Positions 1 through 8,021 of a DNA stretch of 8,238 nucleotides are shown piece after piece. Both the position numbers and the translations under genes were made by a program. Source of the stretch: Planctomycetota bacterium (GTDB lineage Bacteria; Planctomycetota; Phycisphaerae; Sedimentisphaerales; SM23-30); contig JAKQBU010000077.1 in assembly GCA_029573975.1 (NCBI GenBank), positions 1 to 8,238 on the forward strand, in the 5' to 3' direction. Position 1 is the first letter of the stretch, and every line of letters starts with the position of its first letter. The notes under the pieces were generated by a model, which saw only the letters and a program-made list of their open reading frames with translations, made no database searches and was not told where the DNA came from.

Positions 1-740
1 CACAGGAAAAAGACGGGGCGATCCAGATTCGTGCGGAAGTTTTGAAGAAAATGATTCACCGGACGGTTTTTGCCGCAGCCCGCGAGCATACCCGGTATGC
101 GATTAACGGGATTTTATGGGAACGGCGCGGGAAGAAATTGCGGATGGTGGGTACGGACGGGCGGCGGCTGGCCCAGATTGACGGAGAATTAAGCAAGACG
201 ACGAAAGAGGAAGAGCAGGCGGTGATTGTTCCGGTGAAGGTCATGCTGGTACTGGAGCGGATTCTGCATGACCCGGAGGAAAAAATAGAAGTCAGTTTTA
301 CCGGGAACCAGGTAAATGTGTCCACCTCGCTGGTGGAGGTTTCCGGAAATCTGGTCCAGGGGCGGTTTCCGAAATATGAGGATGTCATCCCGTCGGATTG
401 CGATAAGAAAGTCACGATCATAACCGAACCGCTGCGAAGTGCCGTGCGCAGGGCCTCTCTTTTGACGAATGATAATTCCAAGGGGATTCAATTGGAGTTT
501 TCGGAAGGGAAGCTGTGCCTTTCATCCAGCACGCCGGAAGCCGGGGATGCGGAAGTGACCATGCCGGTGGAATACGCATACAACCAGGAAAAAATCGGAT
601 TCAATCCGCAGTATTTGCTGGAGGTTCTCCGCGTGGTGGACGATGCGGAAGTGGTTTTTGAATTCTCCGACGGCAGCCGGCCGGGGATTTTACGCAGCGG
701 GAAAGATTTTCTTTACGTACTTATGCCTGTAGCAGTGTAA
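1..740 (+). CDS. dnaN: DNA polymerase III beta sliding clamp, C-terminal part (5' end outside window)
   Basis: This is the C-terminal part of the ring-shaped clamp that tethers DNA polymerase III to DNA and serves as a docking platform for repair and mismatch proteins. The frame is open from base 3 to the TAA at 738-740, giving 245 residues. A family member is normally about 370, so roughly the first 125 residues (domain I) lie upstream. The visible part begins near domain II. It contains a VLKKMIHRTVFAAAREHTRYAINGILWE segment that matches the start of domain II, then GTDGRRLA near bases 150-175, which corresponds to the TDGHRL strand of the E. coli peptide-binding pocket. It ends in YVLMPVAV, the usual C-terminal Y-V-x-M-P clamp tail that lines the same pocket. 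The TTG at 42 and ATG at 51 are internal codons, not starts. The next gene begins 5 bases after the stop, so the two are probably cotranscribed. Identification is firm. Confidence 0.96.
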   Translation, partial: QEKDGAIQIRAEVLKKMIHRTVFAAAREHTRYAINGILWERRGKKLRMVGTDGRRLAQIDGELSKTTKEEEQAVIVPVKVMLVLERILHDPEEKIEVSFTGNQVNVSTSLVEVSGNLVQGRFPKYEDVIPSDCDKKVTIITEPLRSAVRRASLLTNDNSKGIQLEFSEGKLCLSSSTPEAGDAEVTMPVEYAYNQEKIGFNPQYLLEVLRVVDDAEVVFEFSDGSRPGILRSGKDFLYVLMPVAV

Positions 741-745
741 GAACC

Positions 746-1144
746 ATGGTACTGTGGGATAATAGCAGTCTGCAGCGGATCTGGCGGTTGCGGCAGAGAA
801 CACCTAGCGGCAGCAAGCTGGGGAGCCTTCTTCAGGATTATGTAAAGAAAACTCTTCAGCCGCGCCGGAAAAAACTAGGCCGGGTCGGCCAGGTATGGCA
901 GGAAATTTTGCCGGAAGAGCTGGTCCGGCACACCTGTCTGGAAGGCCTGCGGGCCGGACAGTTATGTGTGAAAGTGGATAGTGCCAGCCATCTGTATGAA
1001 CTCCAGCAGATGATCCAGGGCGAGCTGCTTGAGCAGCTCCGCCAGTACTGTCCGGGGGTAACCATAACCCGGATTAAATGGCAGCGCGGCACCTGGGTGG
1101 AAAACGATCAGGAGAAAGAGGCCAGAATAGATCGGGAATTATAA
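746..1144 (+). CDS. DUF721 family protein, DciA-like (probable replicative helicase loader/operator)
   Basis: A 132-residue protein with the DUF721 pattern: a basic N-terminal stretch (about residues 35-47), a W-x-E-I-L-P-E-E-L-x-x-H-T segment (51-63), then G-Q-L-C-V-K-V-D-S-A-S-H-L-Y-E-L (71-86), an amphipathic helix ending LLEQLRQ (94-100), and a strand finishing I-T-R-I-K-W-Q-R-G (107-115). The family includes DciA, the helicase operator found in bacteria lacking DnaC/DnaI-type loaders. By family knowledge it interacts with DnaB and DNA, but this is not shown by the sequence. The ATG at 746 follows the dnaN stop by 5 bases and lacks an obvious Shine-Dalgarno, which fits translational coupling to dnaN. 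The acidic, charged C-terminal tail (118-132) is not part of the conserved core. Its position between dnaN and gyrB is a common one for this family. The family call is strong; the helicase-loading role is inferred. Confidence 0.85.
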   Translation: MVLWDNSSLQRIWRLRQRTPSGSKLGSLLQDYVKKTLQPRRKKLGRVGQVWQEILPEELVRHTCLEGLRAGQLCVKVDSASHLYELQQMIQGELLEQLRQYCPGVTITRIKWQRGTWVENDQEKEARIDREL

Positions 1145-1180
1145 ATGGTTCCCTGAAAGAACAAGGCACAGAAGGAATAG

Positions 1181-3652
<2,472 letters not shown>

Positions 3653-3679
3653 CCGGGACCGGTCCCGGCGGCCGGGAGG
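3653..3679 (+). promoter_or_regulatory. Overlapping inverted repeats in the gyrB-queG gap, covering the queG ribosome binding site
   Basis: A perfect 16-base palindrome, CCGGGACCGGTCCCGG, occupies 3653-3668, starting right after the gyrB stop. It can fold as a 6-bp stem with a CCGG loop. Its right arm CCCGG (3664-3668) can pair instead with a second CCGGG at 3672-3676, and that arm runs into the GGGAGG Shine-Dalgarno of queG (3674-3679). The two hairpins cannot form together: one leaves the ribosome site free, the other hides it. The geometry is seen directly; a regulatory role is inference. No T-run follows, so it is not an intrinsic terminator. Confidence 0.45.
3674..3679 (+). promoter_or_regulatory. 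Shine-Dalgarno site that sets the queG start
   Basis: GGGAGG at 3674-3679 lies 8 bases before the ATG at 3688 but only 2 bases before an in-frame GTG at 3682. Normal spacing therefore selects ATG 3688. Confidence 0.75.
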
Positions 3680-3687
3680 CAGTGCGA

Positions 3688-4614
3688 ATGGCGGAAATCC
3701 CGAGTGAATCGATCAAGCAGGCGGCCCGTCGGACGGGCTTCGATCTGGTGGGCATTACCTCCGCCGAGCCGCTGGGGCATGAATCGTTTTTTCGGGACTG
3801 GCTGGCCCGGGGTTTCCAGGGTGACATGGAATACCTCCGGCGGCATATCGAAACCCGCTGTGATCCCCGGCGTCTTTTTCCCGGCGCCCGCCGGGTTATT
3901 TGTACCGCCCTGAGCTATTATGCCGGATCTGCGAATCTCCCTGTCGCCTCTTCCCAGGGGCGGATCGCCCGCTTCGCCTGGGGCTGGGATTACCATATCG
4001 TAATGAAAGAAAAGCTCCATCAGCTTATGGAAGAAATCCGGCTGCTGGCCGGCCCTGCGGTCCGGATGCGGGCCTTCGTCGATACCGCCCCGGTTTTAGA
4101 AAAACTCCTGGCTGCCCGGGCCGGCCTGGGCTGGATCGGAAAAAACAGCCTGCTCCTCCATCCGCAATACGGCTCCTGGCTGGTTCTGGGTGAAATCGTA
4201 ACCGACCTGGAATTATCCTGCGATTCCCCCCTGCCCGATGGCTGCGGCGAATGTACCCATTGCCTGGAAAACTGCCCTACCGCCGCGCTAGTGCAGCCGC
4301 GCTGTCTGGATGCCCGCCGCTGTCTTTCCTACCTCACCCTGGAATCCAAAAAACCCATTCCGGCGGAATTCGCCGGCCGGATGAACCAGTTTATCCTCGG
4401 CTGCGATCTCTGCCAGGAGGCCTGCCCGTATAATCAAAATCCCCGACTACCCGGCCAGTCCGCTTTCCAAACGTGCCGGCAGGCACTCAACCTGGACGAA
4501 GTATTGTCTCTCGATGAAACCGCCTTCCAGGAAACCTTCGCCGGCTCCAGCCTCCTCCACGCCGGCCTGACCCGCCTCCAACAATCCGCCCGCCTCGGTA
4601 AACTAGACAAGTAA
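3688..4614 (+). CDS. queG: Epoxyqueuosine reductase QueG (short form)
   Basis: This cobalamin-dependent iron-sulfur enzyme reduces epoxyqueuosine to queuosine at the wobble position of GUN-anticodon tRNAs, in the cytoplasm. The protein has 308 residues from ATG 3688. Family landmarks are HIETRCDPRRLFPGARRVI (53-71), the VDTAPVLEK segment with D132 (the family's catalytic-acid position), GLGWIGKNSLL (147-156), a first [4Fe-4S] motif CGECTHCLENC (C186, C189, C192, C196) and a second set, C212 with C239-x2-C242-x3-C246-P. The C-terminus FAGSSLLHAGLTRLQQ is the degenerate form of the F-x-G-S-P ending. E. coli QueG is about 379 residues and B. subtilis QueG about 386 with a HEAT-repeat end. This protein stops before that region, as many family members do. 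It follows gyrB by 35 bases, so it is likely in the same transcript. All cluster cysteines are present, so it should be active. The call is firm. Confidence 0.95.
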   Translation: MAEIPSESIKQAARRTGFDLVGITSAEPLGHESFFRDWLARGFQGDMEYLRRHIETRCDPRRLFPGARRVICTALSYYAGSANLPVASSQGRIARFAWGWDYHIVMKEKLHQLMEEIRLLAGPAVRMRAFVDTAPVLEKLLAARAGLGWIGKNSLLLHPQYGSWLVLGEIVTDLELSCDSPLPDGCGECTHCLENCPTAALVQPRCLDARRCLSYLTLESKKPIPAEFAGRMNQFILGCDLCQEACPYNQNPRLPGQSAFQTCRQALNLDEVLSLDETAFQETFAGSSLLHAGLTRLQQSARLGKLDK

Positions 4615-4651
4615 AAAACCGCCCCAACCTGCTTTGGCCAGGGCGGTTTTT
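4613..4651. terminator. Bidirectional intrinsic terminator between queG and hsp20
   Basis: The left arm AAAACCGCCC (4615-4624) pairs with the right arm GGGCGGTTTT (4641-4650), a 10-bp stem around a 16-base loop. On the plus strand the stem runs into a T5 tract that ends the dnaN-queG unit. On the minus strand the A-run becomes a T6 tract, so it can also stop hsp20 transcription. The left arm overlaps the end of queG: the A-run includes the stop codon's last bases. Confidence 0.88.
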
Positions 4652-4661
4652 ATACTCATTC

Positions 4662-4730
4662 CGCAGAACAACTGCGTTGGCTAATGGCTATCTAATTTTC
4701 TCTTCGCTCGCGCGGACCATCGTTCGCGCG
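4662..4730. other. Small dyads in the convergent queG/hsp20 gap
   Basis: Two short inverted repeats sit here: CGCAG (4662-4666) with CTGCG (4672-4676) around 5 bases, and CGCGCG (4709-4714) with CGCGCG (4725-4730) around 10 bases. The second lies just past the hsp20 stop and also forms a direct repeat TCGCGCGG (4708-4715, 4724-4731). It could stabilise the 3' end of the hsp20 message. No T-run follows either one. Confidence 0.3.
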
Positions 4731-4731
4731 G

Positions 4732-5160
4732 CTATTCGGCAATCTGAATCTTGTGGGCCTTGCTCTTCTGATGTTTTTCCATCGTAACTTTCAAAACACC
4801 ATCGGTAAACAGGGCCTCCACTTTCTTTTCATCCACCGCTACCGGCAGCCGCACCGCCCGGGCAATCTTGCCCTGGGTGCGTTCCCGGACGAAGTAATTG
4901 TTGTTTTTCTCTTCTTTGCTTTCGTTCCGCTGCGCTTCCAGCAGCAGCACATTGTCTTCCAGGGTAATATTGATTTCCTCCCGTTTGAAGCCGGGAAATT
5001 CCGCGTCGATGTGAAGTTTATCATCGTCCTCATAGACATCAATATTCCCTATTTTGTGGCTGGGGAAATCGCCGCTCCAGAGATCGTCCAGCAATCTGCC
5101 AAGATGGTTCCATTGGGTACTGCGAGCTAAAGGATCAAAATTTCTGAGTATGGGTAACAT
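4732..5160 (-). CDS. Small heat-shock protein, Hsp20/alpha-crystallin family
   Basis: An ATP-independent holdase chaperone that binds unfolding proteins and forms oligomers in the cytoplasm. The protein has 142 residues, typical for the family. A short N-terminal arm (1-36, with LPILRNFDPL) precedes the alpha-crystallin domain (about 37-128). The domain begins NIDVYEDDDKLHIDAEFPGF, contains EEINITLEDNVLLLEA (61-76) and closes with the signature GVLKVTM (121-127). The C-terminal tail carries an I-x-I anchoring motif (I138, I140), which in this family docks into a neighbouring subunit. The start is ATG at 5160. On the minus strand an AAGGAG sits 8 bases before it, whereas the upstream in-frame start at 5187 has no such site. 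The gene is convergent with queG and divergent from the HNH gene. A strong sigma-54-type promoter match and two dyads lie in its leader, suggesting regulated, stress-linked expression. No CIRCE element was found. Confidence 0.95.
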   Translation of the reverse strand: MLPILRNFDPLARSTQWNHLGRLLDDLWSGDFPSHKIGNIDVYEDDDKLHIDAEFPGFKREEINITLEDNVLLLEAQRNESKEEKNNNYFVRERTQGKIARAVRLPVAVDEKKVEALFTDGVLKVTMEKHQKSKAHKIQIAE

Positions 5161-5168
5161 AGGTATCA

Positions 5169-5174
5169 CTCCTT
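5169..5174 (-). promoter_or_regulatory. Shine-Dalgarno site of hsp20
   Basis: Read on the minus strand this is AAGGAG, 8 bases before the ATG whose first base is 5160. It rules out the longer in-frame start at 5187, which lies upstream of this site. Confidence 0.85.
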
Positions 5175-5216
5175 TCAATCTTCTCAAAAATCCTTACTTT
5201 ATCCATTTCACTTCAC

Positions 5217-5260
5217 TACCTCAGGTATGGCCACATCTGAAGGTTTATATCTTATGTGGC
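5217..5260 (-). promoter_or_regulatory. Two adjacent dyads in the hsp20 leader
   Basis: Two inverted repeats lie nearly end to end. TACCTCAGGTA (5217-5227) is an 11-base odd palindrome. GCCACAT (5230-5236) pairs with ATGTGGC (5254-5260), with an inner AAG/CTT pairing (5240-5242, 5251-5253) after a 3-base bulge, leaving an 8-base loop. If transcription starts near 5284 both are in the 5' untranslated RNA, about 45-100 bases before the Shine-Dalgarno. They could be repressor sites in DNA or a folded leader. The hairpin does not overlap the ribosome site, so a simple ROSE-type thermometer is not supported. Confidence 0.4.
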
Positions 5261-5291
5261 TCGGGCTTTTCTCGCCTTTGCCATTTATCTA

Positions 5292-5311
5292 ATTAGCAAA
5301 AAGCGTGCCAA
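5292..5311 (-). promoter_or_regulatory. Sigma-54 (-24/-12) promoter match for hsp20
   Basis: Read on the minus strand the site is TTGGCACG, four bases (CTTT), then TTGCTAAT. It fits the sigma-54 consensus YTGGCACG-N4-TTGCWNNW at every specified base, and the conserved GG and GC are separated by exactly 10 bases. It points toward hsp20 with a predicted start near 5284 and a leader of about 124 nt to the ATG. Sigma-54 promoters need an AAA+ activator bound upstream; none is encoded in the window. A chance full match in exactly this position and orientation is unlikely, but it has no experimental support here. Confidence 0.72.
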
Positions 5312-5351
5312 ACCGCACAAAAAAACTATAAATATGCTTTAAATAAGGAGT

Positions 5352-5357
5352 TATAAT
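5352..5357 (+). promoter_or_regulatory. Possible -10 element for the HNH gene
   Basis: A perfect TATAAT hexamer lies in an AT-rich stretch 175 bases before the chosen HNH start. No recognisable -35 hexamer stands 16-18 bases upstream, so the assignment is weak. Confidence 0.3.
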
Positions 5358-5399
5358 ATATAAACCCAAATTCCATCCATCAAAATCCATTTTTCTGCC

Positions 5400-5420
5400 T
5401 GCCAAAATGGCATAGTTTTT
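5400..5420. promoter_or_regulatory. Palindrome TGCCA-N3-TGGCA followed by T5
   Basis: TGCCA (5400-5404) and TGGCA (5408-5412) are separated by AAA, followed by TAGTTTTT to 5420. The dyad centre is about 122 bases upstream of the predicted sigma-54 start site, within the usual distance for an enhancer-binding activator. On the plus strand it could instead be a weak 5-bp hairpin with a T-tract in the HNH leader. Confidence 0.3.
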
Positions 5421-5515
5421 CCCGTGAATGAAATATTTAATGCAGTGACTGCCTGTTTTCCCTTGTTTAACGTCCGAAAATCTGCTACAAGACGAAGAGA
5501 GGCATCACGGCTTCT

Positions 5516-5521
5516 AAAGGA
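5516..5521 (+). promoter_or_regulatory. Shine-Dalgarno-like site favouring the HNH start at 5532
   Basis: AAAGGA lies 10 bases before the ATG at 5532. The other in-frame start, GTG at 5424, has no purine-rich site before it. Confidence 0.5.
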
Positions 5522-5531
5522 TGATTTTGCC

Positions 5532-6161
5532 ATGCTTGCGGCTCAATCGGCATTAGATTGTCAGGTCCTGGTCCTGAACAAACATTACATGGCTATTCGG
5601 GTGGTCAATGTAAAGCGGGCCTTTTCTCTGCTTTTTCGGAATTTGGCGGAAGTGGTTTTGTATGAACAGGGCAAATACAGCAACCACAATATTCAAAGCT
5701 GGCTGGAGTTGTCCCAACTGAAGAATCAGTTTGAGCCGGACGCCCATGACTGGATCCACACCATCCAGATCAGCATTGCCGTACCCCGGATTGTCCGCCT
5801 GCTCTTTTACGACCATTTACCCCGCCGGGATGTGACCTTCAATCGCCGCAATCTCTATGGCCGGGATCAAAACCGCTGCCAGTATTGCGGTAAACGCTTT
5901 CCTACCAACGAATTAAGTCTCGATCACGTCATCCCCCGCAGCATGGGCGGCCAATCCACCTGGGAAAATATTGTTTGTGCCTGTCTCAAATGTAATGTCA
6001 AAAAAGGCGGTCGGACCCCTGCACAGGCCCATATGTCTCTGATTACCAAACCCGTAAAACCCAAACACAGCCCGGTCCTCAGCATCAACCTGGGCGACAG
6101 CCGCTATCATTCCTGGAAGCAATTCCTCGACCACGCCTACTGGTCCGTCGAATTGAAATAA
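5532..6161 (+). CDS. HNH endonuclease domain protein of unknown role
   Basis: A 209-residue protein from ATG 5532 (245 if the GTG at 5424 is used). The N-terminal half is a conserved-looking region (about 10-45: [26 protein letters not shown]) that I know only as a leader to this HNH type, followed by a linker rich in polar residues. The nuclease module has a zinc knuckle C116-x2-C119, [13 protein letters not shown] with D131-H132 as the metal-binding/general-base pair, W144-E-N146, and CLKCN with C151-x2-C154-N155. The usual last His of HNH is Asn here, as in the common H-N-N variants. All expected residues are present, so it is probably catalytically competent on DNA. No methylase, toxin partner, transposase or intron feature is nearby, so restriction, homing and repair roles are all undecided. 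It is divergent from hsp20. The start choice is moderately sure; the domain call is strong. Confidence 0.85.
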   Translation: MLAAQSALDCQVLVLNKHYMAIRVVNVKRAFSLLFRNLAEVVLYEQGKYSNHNIQSWLELSQLKNQFEPDAHDWIHTIQISIAVPRIVRLLFYDHLPRRDVTFNRRNLYGRDQNRCQYCGKRFPTNELSLDHVIPRSMGGQSTWENIVCACLKCNVKKGGRTPAQAHMSLITKPVKPKHSPVLSINLGDSRYHSWKQFLDHAYWSVELK

Positions 6162-6197
6162 GACGCCAGCGTCAAAAGCTCTTCGACCTTTTGTTAT
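6162..6197 (+). terminator. Possible terminator after the HNH gene
   Basis: GACGC-CA-GCGTC (6162-6173) begins directly after the HNH stop, and CAAAAG (6173-6178) pairs with CTTTTG (6188-6193) around 9 bases, followed by TTATT. The second stem ends in the right kind of T-rich sequence but is only 6 bp and AT-rich, so termination here would be weak. Confidence 0.35.
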
Positions 6198-6307
6198 TGG
6201 GGAGCCAGAGTGGTTTTTGGCTGTCCATATCGACTTTTGGCGGTTCCGTCAAATAAACGTTTCCCCTTCCAGTCGGTTTTCGATAAAATCCACTATTTCG
6301 CGTTTAG

Positions 6308-6313
6308 AAAGGA
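6308..6313 (+). promoter_or_regulatory. Shine-Dalgarno site that sets the nadB start
   Basis: AAAGGA lies 7 bases before the ATG at 6321. A longer in-frame start (GTG 6210) would add 37 residues without any family resemblance. The stretch 6198-6307 shows no convincing promoter hexamer pair; a loose GATAAAAT near 6285 is the only candidate -10. Confidence 0.8.
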
Positions 6314-6320
6314 AACGATC

Positions 6321-7940
6321 ATGCGCAAAATGCTGGATATGGATCGCCGGTACCTGGCGCGTTTTGATACCCGCTCGCTCGGGCATTTATACACCGATTG
6401 TCTGGTCATCGGGGCCGGGGTCGCCGGTCTCCGTGCTGCCCTCAGCGCCAGCCAGGCCGGACAGGTCCTGGTCCTGGCCAAGACCCACGGCAGTGACAGC
6501 AATACCTATCATGCCCAGGGCGGGATTGCCGCCGCTTTCGATCCCGGCGACAGTGTGGCCGCCCATGTCGCCGACACCCTCAAAACCGGCTGCGGTTTAT
6601 GCGACCGGGAAGTGGTGGAACTGGTGATCGCCGATAGTGCCAATCAGATTCGCCAGTTGCTGCAATGGTCCATGCCTTTCGATACCCGCGACGGCAAAAT
6701 AGACGCCGGCCGGGAAGGGGGCCACAGCTATTCCCGCGTCTATCATGCCCTGGGCGACGCCACCGGCAAGGCGGTATTTCTAACCCTGCTGGAACAGGTC
6801 AAAAAAAACCGCAATATCAAAATCTTTGAAAACTGTTTTGTCGTCGATCTGCTCACCGAGGGGAAAACCTGCCTGGGTGTGGTTTGTTTTCATCCGAAGT
6901 ACGGCTGGCAGTGTATCTGGGCACGTAAAACCATACTCGCCAGCGGCGGGGCGGGCCAGCTCTATCGCGAAACCACCAACCCCTCCGGGGCTACCGCCGA
7001 CGGCCTGGCCATGGCCTATCGCGCTGGGGCCATTCTTACGGATATGGAGTTTATGCAGTTCCATCCCACGACTCTCTATGTTGCCGGGGCCACCCGGACC
7101 CTGATCACCGAAGCCATGCGCGGCGAGGGTGCGTATCTGGTCGATCGCAAGGGGCACCGTTTCATGAAGGAGTATCACGAAATGGCTGAGCTGGCTCCCC
7201 GGGACATCGTCTCCCGCGTGATTTACAACCATATGGCCCGGACCAACGCCACCAATGTTTTCCTTGATGTTCGCCATCTCGGCAGCGCCTGGCTGGCCGA
7301 ACGGTTTCCCACCATCAGTGAATTATGTAAAAGCTTCGATATCGATGTGGATGCAGATCTGATCCCGGTCCGGCCCAGCGCCCATTACATGATCGGCGGC
7401 GTGAAAACCGATATTCAGGAACGCACCGCGATTGCCAGCCTGTATTGCTGCGGGGAAGCCTCTGCCACCGGTCTGCACGGCAGCAACCGGCTGGCCAGCA
7501 ATTCTCTGCTGGAAGGGCTGGTGTTCGGCCAGATCTGCGGGGAAAACGCAGCACAGGAAATCGCCCGCACGGGCGGCAAAATGGAACACAGCCACCTGAT
7601 TTCCGATGTCCCCGTATCCCAGCGGACGCGGCTGGACGTGGTGGATGTAACCAATTCGCTGCGGGCGGTGATGTGGCGCAATGTCGGCATCGAGCGGCAG
7701 GGCGACCGCCTGGCGGAAACCATCGAAATCATCGATTTCTGGCGCCGCTATGTGATGGATAAAGTCTTCGATACCCCGGACGGCTGGCAGTGCCAGAATA
7801 TGCTCACCGCCTGCCGGTGGATGGCTGCCAGCGCCCTCCAGCGGCAGGAAAGCCGCGGTGTTCATTACCGCGCCGATTACCCGGAAACGGATGATGTTCA
7901 TTTCGCCCGGCACCTCGATATCGCCCCGGCATCGTTGTAA
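6321..7940 (+). CDS. nadB: L-aspartate oxidase
   Basis: The first enzyme of de novo NAD synthesis: this FAD flavoprotein oxidises L-aspartate to iminoaspartate, which NadA condenses with dihydroxyacetone phosphate to quinolinate. The protein has 539 residues, almost exactly the E. coli length (540). The FAD Rossmann motif is VIGAGVAGL (29-37), followed by HAQGGIAAAFD (64-74) and REGGHSYSRV (131-140). Capping-domain landmarks are EFMQFHPT (H248), EAMRGEGAYL (264-273) and ELAPRDIVSR (R294). The active site continues with RPSAHYMIGG (H355) and GLHGSNRLASNSLLEGLV (R390). H248, R294, H355 and R390 all sit 4 residues beyond E. coli H244, R290, H351 and R386, so the catalytic set is complete. The C-terminal helical domain ends with QRQESRGVHYRADYPE. 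Succinate dehydrogenase/fumarate reductase flavoprotein is the relative to exclude; the SNRLASNSLLE form and length favour NadB. nadA and nadC are not in the window. It is 159 bases from the HNH gene and has its own ribosome site. Confidence 0.96.
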   Translation: MRKMLDMDRRYLARFDTRSLGHLYTDCLVIGAGVAGLRAALSASQAGQVLVLAKTHGSDSNTYHAQGGIAAAFDPGDSVAAHVADTLKTGCGLCDREVVELVIADSANQIRQLLQWSMPFDTRDGKIDAGREGGHSYSRVYHALGDATGKAVFLTLLEQVKKNRNIKIFENCFVVDLLTEGKTCLGVVCFHPKYGWQCIWARKTILASGGAGQLYRETTNPSGATADGLAMAYRAGAILTDMEFMQFHPTTLYVAGATRTLITEAMRGEGAYLVDRKGHRFMKEYHEMAELAPRDIVSRVIYNHMARTNATNVFLDVRHLGSAWLAERFPTISELCKSFDIDVDADLIPVRPSAHYMIGGVKTDIQERTAIASLYCCGEASATGLHGSNRLASNSLLEGLVFGQICGENAAQEIARTGGKMEHSHLISDVPVSQRTRLDVVDVTNSLRAVMWRNVGIERQGDRLAETIEIIDFWRRYVMDKVFDTPDGWQCQNMLTACRWMAASALQRQESRGVHYRADYPETDDVHFARHLDIAPASL

Positions 7941-7980
7941 GAGACTGGGGATGAATTGCAATCCGCTCACCGCGAAGCGA

Positions 7981-8021
7981 ATGGAAATATGACGCTCCTG
8001 CCGGTCGCTCCATATTTCCAT
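7981..8021. repeat. 11-bp perfect inverted repeat after nadB
   Basis: ATGGAAATATG (7981-7991) and CATATTTCCAT (8011-8021) are exact reverse complements around a 19-base loop. The right arm's final T is the first base of the first TAAGTnnTTA repeat. A T6 run begins at 8031, 9 bases after the stem, which is too far for a classic intrinsic terminator. It may still act as the nadB message end or as a boundary of the following array. Confidence 0.6.

Noticed and set aside
4753..5130. Open frame on the plus strand opposite hsp20.
   Set aside because: It is a shadow of the alpha-crystallin gene, with no ribosome site and low-complexity hydrophobic content.
5230..5260. ROSE or fourU RNA thermometer for hsp20.
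   Set aside because: The hairpin lies more than 50 bases upstream of the Shine-Dalgarno and does not pair with it, so a classic thermometer is not supported. A more complex fold remains possible.
5161..5300. CIRCE (HrcA) element or sigma-32 promoter for hsp20.
   Set aside because: No TTAGCACTC-N9-GAGTGCTAA and no CTTGAA/CCCCAT pair was found on reading both strands.
5424..5531. Extended N-terminus for the HNH protein starting at GTG 5424.
   Set aside because: There is no Shine-Dalgarno before it and the extra 36 residues are not recognisable, whereas ATG 5532 has AAAGGA upstream and begins just before the conserved region. It is not fully excluded.
6388..6396. DnaA-box-like TTATACACC suggesting an origin.
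   Set aside because: It is a single imperfect copy inside nadB coding sequence with no cluster of boxes.
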